Of a stretch of 64,000 nucleotides of DNA, positions 45,464 to 54,752 are shown piece after piece. The DNA is taken from positions 3,596,001 to 3,660,000 of the forward strand of contig NZ_CP011427.1 of assembly GCF_001506165.1 (NCBI RefSeq). The letters are read 5' to 3'. Position 1 is the first letter of the stretch, and every line of letters begins with the position of its first letter. This DNA is from Pantoea vagans. GTDB lineage: Bacteria; Pseudomonadota; Gammaproteobacteria; Enterobacterales; Enterobacteriaceae. Under the pieces are notes generated by a model. It was not told the DNA's origin. It did no database searches and saw nothing but the letters and a program-made list of their open reading frames with translations. The position numbers and the translations under genes are program-made.

Positions 45464-46885
45464 TCAGGCTCCACTGTTTTGCATTGACGATTTTGGGGCT
45501 TTTTTCTCAAGCGTCTGGCGCGAGGGGATCAAACGGTCAATCACCATGATCACCGCAGGCGTAATCAGCGCAACGTACATGTTATTGATGCCGAACGGAT
45601 CACCCAGCAGGTACCAGACCGAAGTCACCACGCAGGCACCAATCAGGCCCGCATTGGCACCGCGCGTGCTTTTATAGAACGGCAGGTAGAAAGCGATAAT
45701 GGCGACAACCGAGATCGACAGGCGAATCGCGCGAGTAAAGAAGGATAACTTCAATACTTCCGGCACAAACAGCACAAAGATCAGCGGTAAGAAACCAATC
45801 AGCAGCGATAACCAGCGTGTCATACGGAACTCACGTTCTGGCGTAGGGTTGCGGTAAGGCACGTAGAAATCTTTCACCACCAGCGAGGCAATCGCCAACG
45901 CCACGGTGCTCACGCTGACAAAGATTGATGCCACCAGCGAGGTCGTCACAATCCCTGCCAGCCATGGGCTCATATCCTGCAGGAACACCGGCAGCGCATA
46001 GAGGCTCTTAATATCCGGATGCAGGTACTTAGCCGCCACGCCGATCAGTGCAATGGCGATGGCAATCGGCATACAGAAGAAGAAGGCGACCCAAGTGGCG
46101 CGTTTGGCAGACTCCGCGCTTTTGGTGGAGGCAATCGCCTGAATCACGAACTGGGTGCAGAAGATCGAGCCGATAGTGCCAATCATCCACGCGAAGATAG
46201 TGCTGGCACCGACATTGCCATCCCAGGTCCAGTAGAAGTGCGGCATATCCTTGATCATCGGCTTAACACCGCCGGTCATGTGCAGCGCCACACCGAGAAT
46301 GATCAGAATGCCGATATATTTCAGTCCGCTGTGCAACAACGTAACCCAGGCAATGCCCTTCATGCCGCCAAACATAAAATAGAAAGTACTGACGATCGCG
46401 GTGATCACCGCCGCCGTGGTGAGATCCAGGTTTAACACCGTGGAGATCGCCGCCGCGCCGCTCACATAGTTACCGACGTTCACCAGCAGCAGCGCGTAGA
46501 TCATAATGATCGAGATAATATTTTTGGTCGAGGTACCGTAGCGCTCGGCAATCGCGCCTGAAATGGTGATTTTTCCGGTGTTGTAAATGCGCTTCACCAG
46601 CAGGAAACCAAACAACGGGAAGCCAATAGCGGCACCAATCACGGACCAGGACGCGGCAAAACCGTCTTCAAAAGCGGCTTGCGCCGTACCGATCGTGGAT
46701 TTCGCGCCGATATATTCTGACATCAGCATTACGCCCACCACAAAAGCCGGCATCACGTTGGATCCCGCCATAAAGTCGCCGCTGTTTTTACTGCGCAGAC
46801 GCCAGGTCAGCCAGGTGGTAAACAGAATGTACGCGATGACAATCCCGACAATAATCATCATCCCTTCTGCAGAGAATTGTTTCAT
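45464..46885 (-). CDS. Sodium:solute symporter (SSS family)
   Basis: 473 aa with about 13 hydrophobic helices. GDFMAGSNVMPAFVVGVMLMSEYIGAKSTIG matches helix 1-2 of SSS carriers, and the sodium-site Ser/Thr region is near SVSTVALAIASL. First gene of the operon with the BNR-repeat and SDR genes, so it likely imports a sialic acid or other sugar acid that they then process. GAGGC precedes the ATG. An ERIC element lies in its upstream region. Confidence 0.9.
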   Translation of the reverse strand: MKQFSAEGMMIIVGIVIAYILFTTWLTWRLRSKNSGDFMAGSNVMPAFVVGVMLMSEYIGAKSTIGTAQAAFEDGFAASWSVIGAAIGFPLFGFLLVKRIYNTGKITISGAIAERYGTSTKNIISIIMIYALLLVNVGNYVSGAAAISTVLNLDLTTAAVITAIVSTFYFMFGGMKGIAWVTLLHSGLKYIGILIILGVALHMTGGVKPMIKDMPHFYWTWDGNVGASTIFAWMIGTIGSIFCTQFVIQAIASTKSAESAKRATWVAFFFCMPIAIAIALIGVAAKYLHPDIKSLYALPVFLQDMSPWLAGIVTTSLVASIFVSVSTVALAIASLVVKDFYVPYRNPTPEREFRMTRWLSLLIGFLPLIFVLFVPEVLKLSFFTRAIRLSISVVAIIAFYLPFYKSTRGANAGLIGACVVTSVWYLLGDPFGINNMYVALITPAVIMVIDRLIPSRQTLEKKAPKSSMQNSGA

Positions 46886-46967
46886 TTTAGCCTCATCGAT
46901 AACGTAGGGTCGTGGCAGGCGCTGGGCTTAACGCATGCCGTTAATGAGGTCGCCAACTTTGTTATTT

Positions 46968-47094
46968 TATACCTTTCATACTTCAAGCTGCAGGTGCGTT
47001 GGCTACGTGCATTCACCTCAGTCACTTACTTCAGTAAGCTCCTGAGGATTCATGCACTTGCCGCCTTCCTGAAGCTCGAATTATTTTGGGTATA
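46968..47094. repeat. ERIC element (copy 3)
   Basis: 127 bp in reverse orientation to copies 1 and 2. Core arms CACCTCAGTCACTTAC and GTAAGCTCCTGAGGATTCAT; ends TATACC and GGGTATA. Lies between the SSS gene and its candidate CRP site, so it falls in the promoter or leader region. Confidence 0.92.
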
Positions 47095-47129
47095 GTGTCT
47101 TTGCACTCTGACCACCCCCTGCTTTATTT

Positions 47130-47145
47130 TGTGATTCATTTCACT
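47130..47145. promoter_or_regulatory. Candidate CRP site upstream of the SSS operon
   Basis: TGTGA-TTCATT-TCACT, nine of ten consensus bases. It is about 245 bp from the symporter start, with the ERIC element between, so its target is uncertain. Confidence 0.4.
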
Positions 47146-47262
47146 CACCGCAGAATGAATTCACGCACAAGCAGGGCAATTTATAGGCTAAATGAAGTAA
47201 TATTTGTTTGATCATGCTCACAAACAGTCAATGATGATTATAAATAATCAAAATCAACTTAA

Positions 47263-48171
47263 CTATTTCAGCGCGGACTGCAAAAAGTCGACAAAGGCGC
47301 TAATGCGAGCGGGCAACTGGCGCTGTGGCTGCCACACGGCAAAAATATCACCGTCCACCGCGCTCCATTCAGGCAGCACATGCAGCAGTTCCCCGCGCTC
47401 AATGCTGTGCTGAGCGTCCCACCAGGAACGCAGCAGAATACCGTGTCCATCCATCGCCAATTGCACCGCCACCTCACCATCGTTGGTGATCAGACTGCCG
47501 TGCACCTTTTGCGTCAACTGCTGCTCGCCGTTGCTCAAACGCCACAGGGCAAAATCACTCTCATACTGACGCAGTAAAATACAGTTGTGTTGTGACAGAG
47601 CAGCAATATTCTCAGGCAGCCCATAGCGTTCGGCGTAGATCGGCGCGCAGCATAACACGCGCGGATTGGTGCGCAACTTACGCGCCATCAGCCGTGCATC
47701 GGGCGGCTCGCCCATGCGGATATCGATATCAATGTGCGCATCGAGGAAATTGAGTGGCTGGCTGCTGAGCTGCAATGACATAGAGACTTCAGGATGCAGC
47801 GCGGCAAAACGTGAGACACAAGGCGCCACGTGCCGTCGGCCAAAGCCGAACGAGGCGTTAATGTTGAGCGAGCCACGCAGCACCGCGGTTTGGCTGCTGA
47901 CCGCCTCTTCCAACTCTGCCAGCTGATCCAGCAGCGGCCGCGCCCCTTCCAGATAGCGCTTGCCCTCGGCGGTCAGTTCCAGCCGTCGTGTCGTGCGGCG
48001 CAGCAGTTGAACACCCAGCCGCTGTTCCAGTTGGCTCAGGCGTTTACTGACCGCAGGCAGCGACAGGCCCAGTTCCCGCGCCGCAGCGGTTAAGCTCTCC
48101 AGCGTTGCCACCCGGACAAAGAAGGCCAGATCGTCGGTTGAAGTGCGCGATTCTCTACTTTTATTCAACAT
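47263..48171 (-). CDS. LysR-family regulator, DmlR-like
   Basis: 302 aa from ATG 48171. Helix-turn-helix with SLTAAARELGLSLPAVSKRLSQLEQRLG, then LLRRTTRRLELTAEGKRYLEGAR, typical of the DmlR/YeaT branch. The effector domain includes DIDIRMGEPPDARLMARKL. It is divergent from dmlA with an 85-bp gap, the same arrangement as E. coli dmlR-dmlA. It probably activates dmlA in response to D-malate or a related acid. Confidence 0.87.
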   Translation of the reverse strand: MLNKSRESRTSTDDLAFFVRVATLESLTAAARELGLSLPAVSKRLSQLEQRLGVQLLRRTTRRLELTAEGKRYLEGARPLLDQLAELEEAVSSQTAVLRGSLNINASFGFGRRHVAPCVSRFAALHPEVSMSLQLSSQPLNFLDAHIDIDIRMGEPPDARLMARKLRTNPRVLCCAPIYAERYGLPENIAALSQHNCILLRQYESDFALWRLSNGEQQLTQKVHGSLITNDGEVAVQLAMDGHGILLRSWWDAQHSIERGELLHVLPEWSAVDGDIFAVWQPQRQLPARISAFVDFLQSALK

Positions 48172-48256
48172 TGGCTTGCCGCTCAGGCTAATTATTTCCC
48201 AGTGATGCATGGTTATACTGCGTTCAGAACATCAACAGCAACCTGCGAGAGACCCT

Positions 48257-49327
48257 ATGAGCGGCAAAACCTATAAAATCGCCGTCATCCCTGGCGATGG
48301 CATTGGCAAAGAAGTGATGCCTGAAGGCATCCGTGTGATGGATGCAGCGGCGAAGAAATTCAATATTTCACTGGAGTGGCAGTGGTTTGACTTTGCCAGC
48401 GCCGAATACTGGCAGCAGCACGGTAAAATGCTGCCGGATGATTGGTTCGCCACCTTAAGCCAGTTCGATGCCATCTATTTTGGCGCCGTGGGCTGGCCGG
48501 ATGTGGTGCCCGATCATGTGTCACTGTGGGGATCGCTGTTGCAGTTCCGTCGCGAGTTCGATCAGTACGTCAACCTGCGTCCGGTGCGTTTAATGCCAGG
48601 CGTGAAAGCACCGCTGGCAAACCGCCAGCCGGGCGATATCGATTTCTACGTAGTACGCGAAAACACCGAGGGCGAGTACTCGTCCGTGGGCGGCACCATG
48701 TTCCCCGGCACCGAGCGTGAAGTGGTGATTCAGGAGACGGTCATGACGCGCACTGGCGTCGATCGTATTCTGAAATTTGCTTACGAGTTAGCGCAAAAGC
48801 GCCCGAAAAAACACCTGACATCGGCCACCAAATCCAACGGCATTGCTATCACCATGCCCTACTGGGACAGCCGTGTTGAAGCGATGGCACCGAGCTACCC
48901 GGAAGTAAAAGTCGATAAATACCATATCGATATTCTGACCGCGAACTTCGTGCTGCATCCTGACTGGTTTGATGTGGTGGTCGCCAGCAACCTGTTTGGC
49001 GATATCCTGTCGGACCTCGGCCCCGCCTGTACGGGTACCATCGGGATTGCACCTTCGGCCAATATCAACCCGGAGGGCAAGTTCCCCAGCCTGTTTGAAC
49101 CTGTGCACGGTTCTGCGCCCGATATCGCGGGTAAAGGCGTGGCCAACCCGATTGGACAGATTTGGTGTGGCGCGATGATGCTGGAACATCTGGGTTACGC
49201 TGAAGCGGGTGCCGCAGTGCTTGATGCGATTGAGCGCACGCTGGCTGCGGGCAATAACCTGACACGCGATCTCGGCGGCAGCGCCTCAACGGAAGCGCTG
49301 GGCGTGGCCATAGCGGCTGCGTTGTAA
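48257..49327 (+). CDS. dmlA: D-malate / tartrate dehydrogenase (decarboxylating)
   Basis: 356 aa member of the isocitrate/isopropylmalate dehydrogenase family from the ATG of MSGKTYKIAVIPGDG. Conserved: GDGIGKEV, RPVRLMPGVKAPL, ENTEGEYSSVGG (phosphate-site region typical of tartrate/malate enzymes), DWFDVVVASNLFGDILSD metal-site Asp residues and EPVHGSAPDIAGKGVANP. It converts D-malate to pyruvate and CO2 with NAD. Length is close to E. coli DmlA (361). The adjacent regulator supports the call; a tartrate-preferring enzyme is the main alternative. Confidence 0.9.
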   Translation: MSGKTYKIAVIPGDGIGKEVMPEGIRVMDAAAKKFNISLEWQWFDFASAEYWQQHGKMLPDDWFATLSQFDAIYFGAVGWPDVVPDHVSLWGSLLQFRREFDQYVNLRPVRLMPGVKAPLANRQPGDIDFYVVRENTEGEYSSVGGTMFPGTEREVVIQETVMTRTGVDRILKFAYELAQKRPKKHLTSATKSNGIAITMPYWDSRVEAMAPSYPEVKVDKYHIDILTANFVLHPDWFDVVVASNLFGDILSDLGPACTGTIGIAPSANINPEGKFPSLFEPVHGSAPDIAGKGVANPIGQIWCGAMMLEHLGYAEAGAAVLDAIERTLAAGNNLTRDLGGSASTEALGVAIAAAL

Positions 49328-49334
49328 CGTTAAA

Positions 49335-49395
49335 ATGCGCGATGAGTCGCGCCGCTACGGTAATGTCGGTTACGGGCGACCTGAAGGCCGCCCCT
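49335..49395. repeat. Paired-hairpin intergenic repeat (copy f)
   Basis: GCGCGATGAGTCGCGC, CGCTACGG, a spacer, TTACGGGCGACCTGAAGGCCGCCCCT. Situated between convergent dmlA and the sugar permease gene. Confidence 0.65.
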
Positions 49396-49423
49396 GGCAA
49401 TGATGGATATTCTGAACGCCCAA

Positions 49424-50239
49424 CTACTTCACTGCCCCTTCTGTCACACCACTAATAAACTTGCGCTGGAACACCAGGAACACCGCCACCAGCGGCATAA
49501 TCACGATCATCGCGCCTGCCATCAGCACCGGAATGTCGATGGTGTTTTTGTTCTGGAAGAACATCATGCCGATGGGCAAGGTGCGTAGCTCATCTTTGTT
49601 GACCAGAATCAGCGGGATAAGAAATTCGTTCCACGTCCAAATAAACAGCAGCAGCGCGAGCGTAGAGAGCGTGGGCCAGATAGCGGGTACCAGAATGCCC
49701 CATAGAATTTTGCGGCGTGATGCCCCATCCATCACCGAAGCTTCCACCAGTTCACGCGGCACTTGCTGCAGTGCGGTGGCAATCATCAAGGTGGTAAACG
49801 GCAGCGACAGCGCAATTTGCGGCAGGATCAGCGCCAGATAGGTGTTGGTCAGCCCCATCCAGCGCAATTCGTGATACAGCGGAATAATAAAGGCTTCACT
49901 CGGCAGCACCATGCCCAGCCCCAGCATCGCTGCGACCACTTTCTTGCCGGGGATCTTCAACCAGGCAAAACCGAATCCCGCCAGAATACCGAGCAGAATA
50001 CTGCTGATCACCACCGGAATCACCACCAGCACCGAGTTCATGAAGTAGACGTTGAAGTGACCCTGCTGCCAGGCAGTGATATAGTTTTTGAAGTTCAGCG
50101 ACGAGGGCAGCGTAAACACGCCCTGAAACAACTCAATCTGGGTTTTGAATGAGGTCATCAGCGCCATCAAAAACGGCAGAATGGTCATCAGCGCGACAAT
50201 CCAGATCAGCGCGCGAGAGGCTATTGGCGTGCCACGCAT
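49424..50239 (-). CDS. Carbohydrate ABC transporter permease (MalG type)
   Basis: 271 aa, six helices. The EAA loop reads PRELVEASVMDGASRRKILWGILVPAIWP, typical for family 1 carbohydrate transporters. Its ATG overlaps the stop of the partner permease by one base. Third gene of the binding protein-permease-permease operon. The cognate ATPase is likely the MalK-like protein at 53.6 kb. Confidence 0.93.
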   Translation of the reverse strand: MRGTPIASRALIWIVALMTILPFLMALMTSFKTQIELFQGVFTLPSSLNFKNYITAWQQGHFNVYFMNSVLVVIPVVISSILLGILAGFGFAWLKIPGKKVVAAMLGLGMVLPSEAFIIPLYHELRWMGLTNTYLALILPQIALSLPFTTLMIATALQQVPRELVEASVMDGASRRKILWGILVPAIWPTLSTLALLLFIWTWNEFLIPLILVNKDELRTLPIGMMFFQNKNTIDIPVLMAGAMIVIMPLVAVFLVFQRKFISGVTEGAVK

Positions 50240-51111
50240 CAGTGTCTCTCCCGAATGGCAAAGTGAATTAATGCGTTGATCATCAATACAATCAACATGC
50301 TGAACACCGCCACCGCGGAGGCATAGCCAAAGTAGTGCAGGTCGAAGCCCTGCTTATACATAAAGATGTTGGTCACCATGGTTGAAGTGCCAGGCCCGCC
50401 TTGCGTCATCACGTAGACCAGGTCGAAAGCCTTGAGGCTGGCAATCACCGTCAACAGCAGCGCAATACGCAGCTCCGGACGCAGCGAGGGCAGCGTAATC
50501 CGGATAAATTTCTGACGACGTGAGGAGCCATCTAAATCGGCTGCCTCAAGCAGCGACGGATCCATGCGCTGCAAACCGGCCATAAACAGCACCAGGCAGA
50601 AGCCGAAGAAGTACCAGGTCGCCACTAGCCCGACCGCTGGCAGCGCCCAGGTAAAATCGCCCAGCCAGGAGAGTGCCAACTGCGGTAAACCGATAGCGCG
50701 CAGAAACTGATCGATGGGGCCAAACGCCGGGTTGTACAACCAGCGCCACACCACGCCCAGCACCGCCATGGGCATGATATACGGCAGGAAAAAGAGGATG
50801 CGCAATACGCTACGCTCTTTGGCATTGCGCGTGTCATACAGGAAGCTGCACAGCAGCAGGCCTACGCCAATCGGTAGCAGGGTGTAAAACAGCATCAGCA
50901 GCGCATTGTTGCCCAGCGCCACCCAGAACACCGGATCCTGGAACATGCGCATATAGTTGCTAATGCCCGTGAAAATCGGCCAGGAGGTGCCATCCCACTC
51001 GGTGAAACTGATGCCAAGCGATGCCAGCAGCGGCAGAAGTAAAAACACCGCGTACACCAGCACGGCGGGCAGAAGATAGAGCGCATTGCGCCAGGCAGAT
51101 TTGTTCAGCAT
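50239..51111 (-). CDS. Carbohydrate ABC transporter permease (MalF type)
   Basis: 290 aa, six helices, without the long MalF periplasmic loop. FTEWDGTSWPIFTGISNYMRMFQDP and the EAA loop MDPSLLEAADLDGSSRRQKFIRITLPSL identify the UgpA/MalF family. Coupled to the downstream permease by stop/start overlap. It lies 58 nt after the binding-protein gene. Confidence 0.93.
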   Translation of the reverse strand: MLNKSAWRNALYLLPAVLVYAVFLLLPLLASLGISFTEWDGTSWPIFTGISNYMRMFQDPVFWVALGNNALLMLFYTLLPIGVGLLLCSFLYDTRNAKERSVLRILFFLPYIMPMAVLGVVWRWLYNPAFGPIDQFLRAIGLPQLALSWLGDFTWALPAVGLVATWYFFGFCLVLFMAGLQRMDPSLLEAADLDGSSRRQKFIRITLPSLRPELRIALLLTVIASLKAFDLVYVMTQGGPGTSTMVTNIFMYKQGFDLHYFGYASAVAVFSMLIVLMINALIHFAIRERH

Positions 51112-51169
51112 AACCTTACTCGCTTGCGGGCCTGTTCACGGCCCGGCGTGGTGGCCGGGCCGGACGTCA

Positions 51170-52513
51170 TCAGTGCTTCAGGGTTTTCAGGTAACGTTGG
51201 TAGTTGTTATCGAAATTAATGACCATTTGATCCGGCGTCTGCCGTCCTGCCAGCAACAGCTGAACATTCTGATTCAACTCCGCGTTCATGGTCGGCGTGG
51301 CCCAGTCAAGATAATGGCCAAGACCATCATGATCGTTGAGGGTCACCCAAACTTGATAGGCTTCAGCCAGCAGTGGGTTGTCCGCTGGGATCTGCGCGTT
51401 TTTGCTGGTGCCCGCAGGCAGGAAGCCGACTTTCAACCAGCGGTTAGCCATCTCATCCGAGACGATGTAATCGATGAATTTGGCAGCCGCATCTTGCTGC
51501 TCTTTGGTTTTCGCGGTGTTGGTAATCGAGAACGCCAGGTCTGTCCCGCCGACCATCAACGCATGCTGCACTCCCTCGCCCATCGGCATCGCCGCAAAGT
51601 GCAGATCTTTGTTGTCTTTAAACTGGCCGAGATACCAGGTACCGCTCACCAGGAAAGCTGACTGACCATTCTGGAACAGCGTGGCGGCATCATCATGCCC
51701 AATACCTTCGAAACCCGGGAAGAGGTAGCCTTTGTCTTTCCAGCTCTTCATCATGGTTGCCGCTTTCACCAGCTTATCGTCTTTGAAAGTCCCCCCGACG
51801 TCGTAAATCAGATCGTCCAGCGCCTTGCGGTCTTTACTCTCTATTTGCGCTTCCCACAGGGTACTCAGCAACTGCTGCCCCATGTTGCCATCCAGCAGAC
51901 CAAGCATCATCGGCGGCGTACCCGCTGCTTTCAGCTTCGCCATTGCTGCTTCCAGTTCCGGCAAGGTTTTAGGGACGGCCACACCCGCTTTATCCAACAA
52001 CGCTTTGTTGTAATAGAGCCCGACCATTTCACCCAGGCTCGCCACGCCATACAGGTTACCGCTGCCAAAATCCTGCTTATCAGACCAGCGGTTGCGTTTG
52101 AGAATCGAGTCCGGGAAGCGTGTGGTCCAGCCGTAGGTCTTGGCGTAATCATCCATCGGCCACAGCAACTTATCTTTCACCAGCGATCCCATATCGCCAC
52201 CGCCCTGATTGACCTGAGCGATTTGCGGGCCATCACCGGCGGTCAGCGCCAGCTTGAGTGGGATGCGCGTATCTTCAAACGAGTGCACCGAGCGCTGGAT
52301 CGTGATGCCCGGATTTTTTTGCTGGAACGCCTTAACCGCTTCATCCACCGCTTCGGTCTGCTGCGGATAGTTGTAAATATCCCATTCATTCAGCGTCACC
52401 GCCTGGGCCGCCGCCATGGTTGCGCCGAGCACGATCCCGGCTGAAACCAGACGCGACAGGCCGCGCAGTGAGCTTTTCATACGGGACGAACGCTGGGTTG
52501 AATCACACATCAT
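51170..52513 (-). CDS. Extracellular sugar-binding protein (family 1)
   Basis: Periplasmic component of the importer. I take ATG 52513 because GGAG lies nine bases upstream (447 aa); ATG 52480 ([12 protein letters not shown], 436 aa) gives a more standard signal peptide and is a fair alternative. Signal ends AAAQA-VTL. The mature part starts [20 protein letters not shown] and carries [17 protein letters not shown] and [12 protein letters not shown], as in UgpB/MalE-type proteins. The substrate is likely an amino sugar or oligosaccharide, judged from the nearby kinase and ROK genes. Confidence 0.9.
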   Translation of the reverse strand: MMCDSTQRSSRMKSSLRGLSRLVSAGIVLGATMAAAQAVTLNEWDIYNYPQQTEAVDEAVKAFQQKNPGITIQRSVHSFEDTRIPLKLALTAGDGPQIAQVNQGGGDMGSLVKDKLLWPMDDYAKTYGWTTRFPDSILKRNRWSDKQDFGSGNLYGVASLGEMVGLYYNKALLDKAGVAVPKTLPELEAAMAKLKAAGTPPMMLGLLDGNMGQQLLSTLWEAQIESKDRKALDDLIYDVGGTFKDDKLVKAATMMKSWKDKGYLFPGFEGIGHDDAATLFQNGQSAFLVSGTWYLGQFKDNKDLHFAAMPMGEGVQHALMVGGTDLAFSITNTAKTKEQQDAAAKFIDYIVSDEMANRWLKVGFLPAGTSKNAQIPADNPLLAEAYQVWVTLNDHDGLGHYLDWATPTMNAELNQNVQLLLAGRQTPDQMVINFDNNYQRYLKTLKH

Positions 52514-53029
52514 GCTCGGTTTCTCCAACAGATGACTGGCATCCCTTCATCTCGACACCTGCCTGTCCTGACAGGTTGATTCAGCTGCAATAACACCGTT
52601 AATTCATACTTACTTTATGAACAAAAGAAAGTCAAACATCGCCAATGTGGAATTTTTGCTCTGTGATGCAGTGCAAAAAGTGAGAAGAAAAGCGGCTTAA
52701 ACAGCAGAGAACCCTGTGGTTTCGTGCAGATATCGCACATTAAACGAGCATCACCCTTGTGCATCAGCATAAACCACCAATACAATTAAACCACTGACAT
52801 ATCATATGAAAATTCTATAGTTATCGAGTCAATCACTGGGCCCTACAGGGACAGGCAGCACGGATTACCGCATAGCGTGGGCGGATGCGGCTATCAAAGC
52901 TTCAAAGGTCATAACCGTAAATTAGGGTTGATGTCTGCTTTGTGCGCCAGGTCAATTATTACACCTTGAAAACTAAGTCAGCTTTCTTTACCGTGAAATC
53001 TGTTCATCTCCTGACCACAGAGGCACCCC
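52514..53029. other. Divergent promoter region, binding protein / GNAT genes
   Basis: About 515 bp, mostly AT-rich. It must contain both promoters. I looked for CRP, sigma-54 and long palindromes and found none convincing; one short CCGCAT/ATGCGG stem is at 52868-52890. Confidence 0.6.
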
Positions 53030-53629
53030 ATGACGGCCGAAGGTGTTATTCGTCGCGCGAACGAGGCTGATTTTCCCGCCCTGTCGCGTATTTGCTTAGA
53101 AACCGCCAACGCCGGAACCGACGCTACGGCGCTCTACTCGGATCCGGCGCTGCCCGGCCTGCGTTTTGTTATTCCGTACGCGCGCTTTGCACCTGAGTTT
53201 GCTTACGTACTGGAACAACAAAGTGAGGTGGTGGGCTATGCCGTCGCTGCACCCGATACGCGCGCATTTGAGGCTGAGCTAAACACATCGTGGTGGCCTC
53301 GCCTGCAACAGCAGTACCGCGATTACACGCCTCGCGCCCCGCTGGATAGCAAAGTGCTGGATGCGATTCACCAACCCGATGAAGCCGCAGAACAGCTGGT
53401 GAGCCAGTGGCCCGCACATCTGCACATCAACCTGTTGCCCGCGGCACAACAAGGTGGCTGGGGACGTAAATTGATTGAACAGTTGCTGCACGAGCTGCGG
53501 GCAGCAGGCGTACCCGGGGTTTACCTTGGTGTCAGCCTGCAAAATGAGAAAGTCTGTGGCTTTTATCAGCGCCTCGGCTTCACGCCGATTCTGCGCAGCA
53601 ACGCCATCTACATGGGCCAACTACTCTGA
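53030..53629 (+). CDS. GNAT-family acetyltransferase
   Basis: 199 aa. Opens IRRANEADFPALSRICLETA; the acetyl-CoA site region is HLHINLLPAAQQGGWGRKLIEQLL, and GVYLGVSLQNEKVCGFYQRLGFTPI closes the fold. The N-terminal part resembles the acetyltransferase-like domain of some O-GlcNAcase proteins. It is 12 nt upstream of the MalK-like gene, so is co-transcribed with the transporter ATPase. A role in acetylating an amino sugar is an attractive inference. Confidence 0.85.
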   Translation: MTAEGVIRRANEADFPALSRICLETANAGTDATALYSDPALPGLRFVIPYARFAPEFAYVLEQQSEVVGYAVAAPDTRAFEAELNTSWWPRLQQQYRDYTPRAPLDSKVLDAIHQPDEAAEQLVSQWPAHLHINLLPAAQQGGWGRKLIEQLLHELRAAGVPGVYLGVSLQNEKVCGFYQRLGFTPILRSNAIYMGQLL

Positions 53630-53641
53630 TTGAGGCACCGC

Positions 53642-54733
53642 ATGACTAGACTGCACCTGCAAAACGTGAAGAAGTCCTATGACCATGTCAACGTCATCCA
53701 CGGCATCGATCTCACCATTAACAGCGGTGAGTTCGTGGTGTTTGTGGGCCCATCCGGCTGTGGTAAATCAACCCTGTTGCGCATGATTGCCGGGCTGGAA
53801 GAGATCAGTGACGGTAAGTTGCTGATTGAAGGTGCAGATATGACTCAGCAACCCGCCACTGAACGCGGGATTGCCATGGTATTTCAGTCTTATGCCCTTT
53901 ATCCCAACATGACGGTGCGCGGCAATCTGGCTTATCCGCTGGAGGTGATGAAGAAATCCAAAGCTGAGATTGAGCAGGCGATTAACAAGACGGCAGCGAG
54001 CCTGCACCTGACTGAACTGCTGGACCGTCTGCCGCGCGCCCTCTCTGGCGGCCAACGCCAGCGTGTCGCCATTGGTCGCGCCATTATTCGTCATCCGCGT
54101 ATTTTCCTGTTCGATGAACCGCTGTCGAATCTGGATGCGGAGCTGCGTTTACAGATGCGCATTGAAATCGCGCGCCTGCATAGCTCGCTGGGTAATACCA
54201 TGATTTACGTTACACACGATCAGTTGGAAGCGATGACCTTAGCCGATCGCATCGTGGTGCTGCGCCAGGGCCGCATCGAGCAAGTAGGTGCGCCGATGGC
54301 GCTGTATCACGATCCTGATAACCTGTTCGTCGCCGGATTTATCGGTTCACCAAAGATGAACTTCCTGCAGGCAGAAGTCGCGGCAGTTGCGCCTGGTGCG
54401 GTGCAGTTGCGCGTGCCCGCCTTGGGCATTCACTCGCTGACCATGAAGATTGATGCCGCTTGCCGCGAGGGGCAAAAGGTCACGCTTGGCGTGCGTCCGG
54501 AGCATTTTGCACCGGCCAGTCACAACGCTGAGGCCCTGAGCTTTAGCGCCGATTTGTCCTTTAGCGAGATGCTCGGGCACACCAATTACCTCTATCTTGA
54601 TATTGGCGAAGAGAAGTTATTGGTCATTGAGGAGCGTAACGCGGCGGAGCATGAGATTGGCGAACGTGTGAGTTATCAGATTTGCGCTGAGCGCGGCATG
54701 CTGTTTGATGAGCAGGGATTGCGGTTGCGTTGA
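53642..54733 (+). CDS. Sugar ABC transporter ATP-binding protein (UgpC/MsmX/MalK type)
   Basis: 363 aa from the ATG at 53642. Walker A GPSGCGKST (about 36-44), LSGGQRQRVAIGRA, Walker B IFLFDEPLSNLDAELR and VTHDQLEAMTLADR are intact; the C-terminal regulatory (TOBE) domain includes GVRPEHF. This ATPase is separated from its permeases by the divergent promoter, but there is no other candidate nearby. The 3' end lies only 17 bp from the repeat carrying the IS. Confidence 0.94.
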   Translation: MTRLHLQNVKKSYDHVNVIHGIDLTINSGEFVVFVGPSGCGKSTLLRMIAGLEEISDGKLLIEGADMTQQPATERGIAMVFQSYALYPNMTVRGNLAYPLEVMKKSKAEIEQAINKTAASLHLTELLDRLPRALSGGQRQRVAIGRAIIRHPRIFLFDEPLSNLDAELRLQMRIEIARLHSSLGNTMIYVTHDQLEAMTLADRIVVLRQGRIEQVGAPMALYHDPDNLFVAGFIGSPKMNFLQAEVAAVAPGAVQLRVPALGIHSLTMKIDAACREGQKVTLGVRPEHFAPASHNAEALSFSADLSFSEMLGHTNYLYLDIGEEKLLVIEERNAAEHEIGERVSYQICAERGMLFDEQGLRLR

Positions 54734-54741
54734 TGTTCTCC

Positions 54742-54752
54742 GGTGCGCATGA
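54742..54752. repeat. Left part of intergenic repeat interrupted by the IS (copy g)
   Basis: GGTGCGCATGA is the left hairpin arm; the right arm GAATGCGCACC resumes at 56049. Removing the IS and one GA restores GGTGCGCATGAATGCGCACC, the same hairpin as the intact copy at 27281. Confidence 0.75.
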
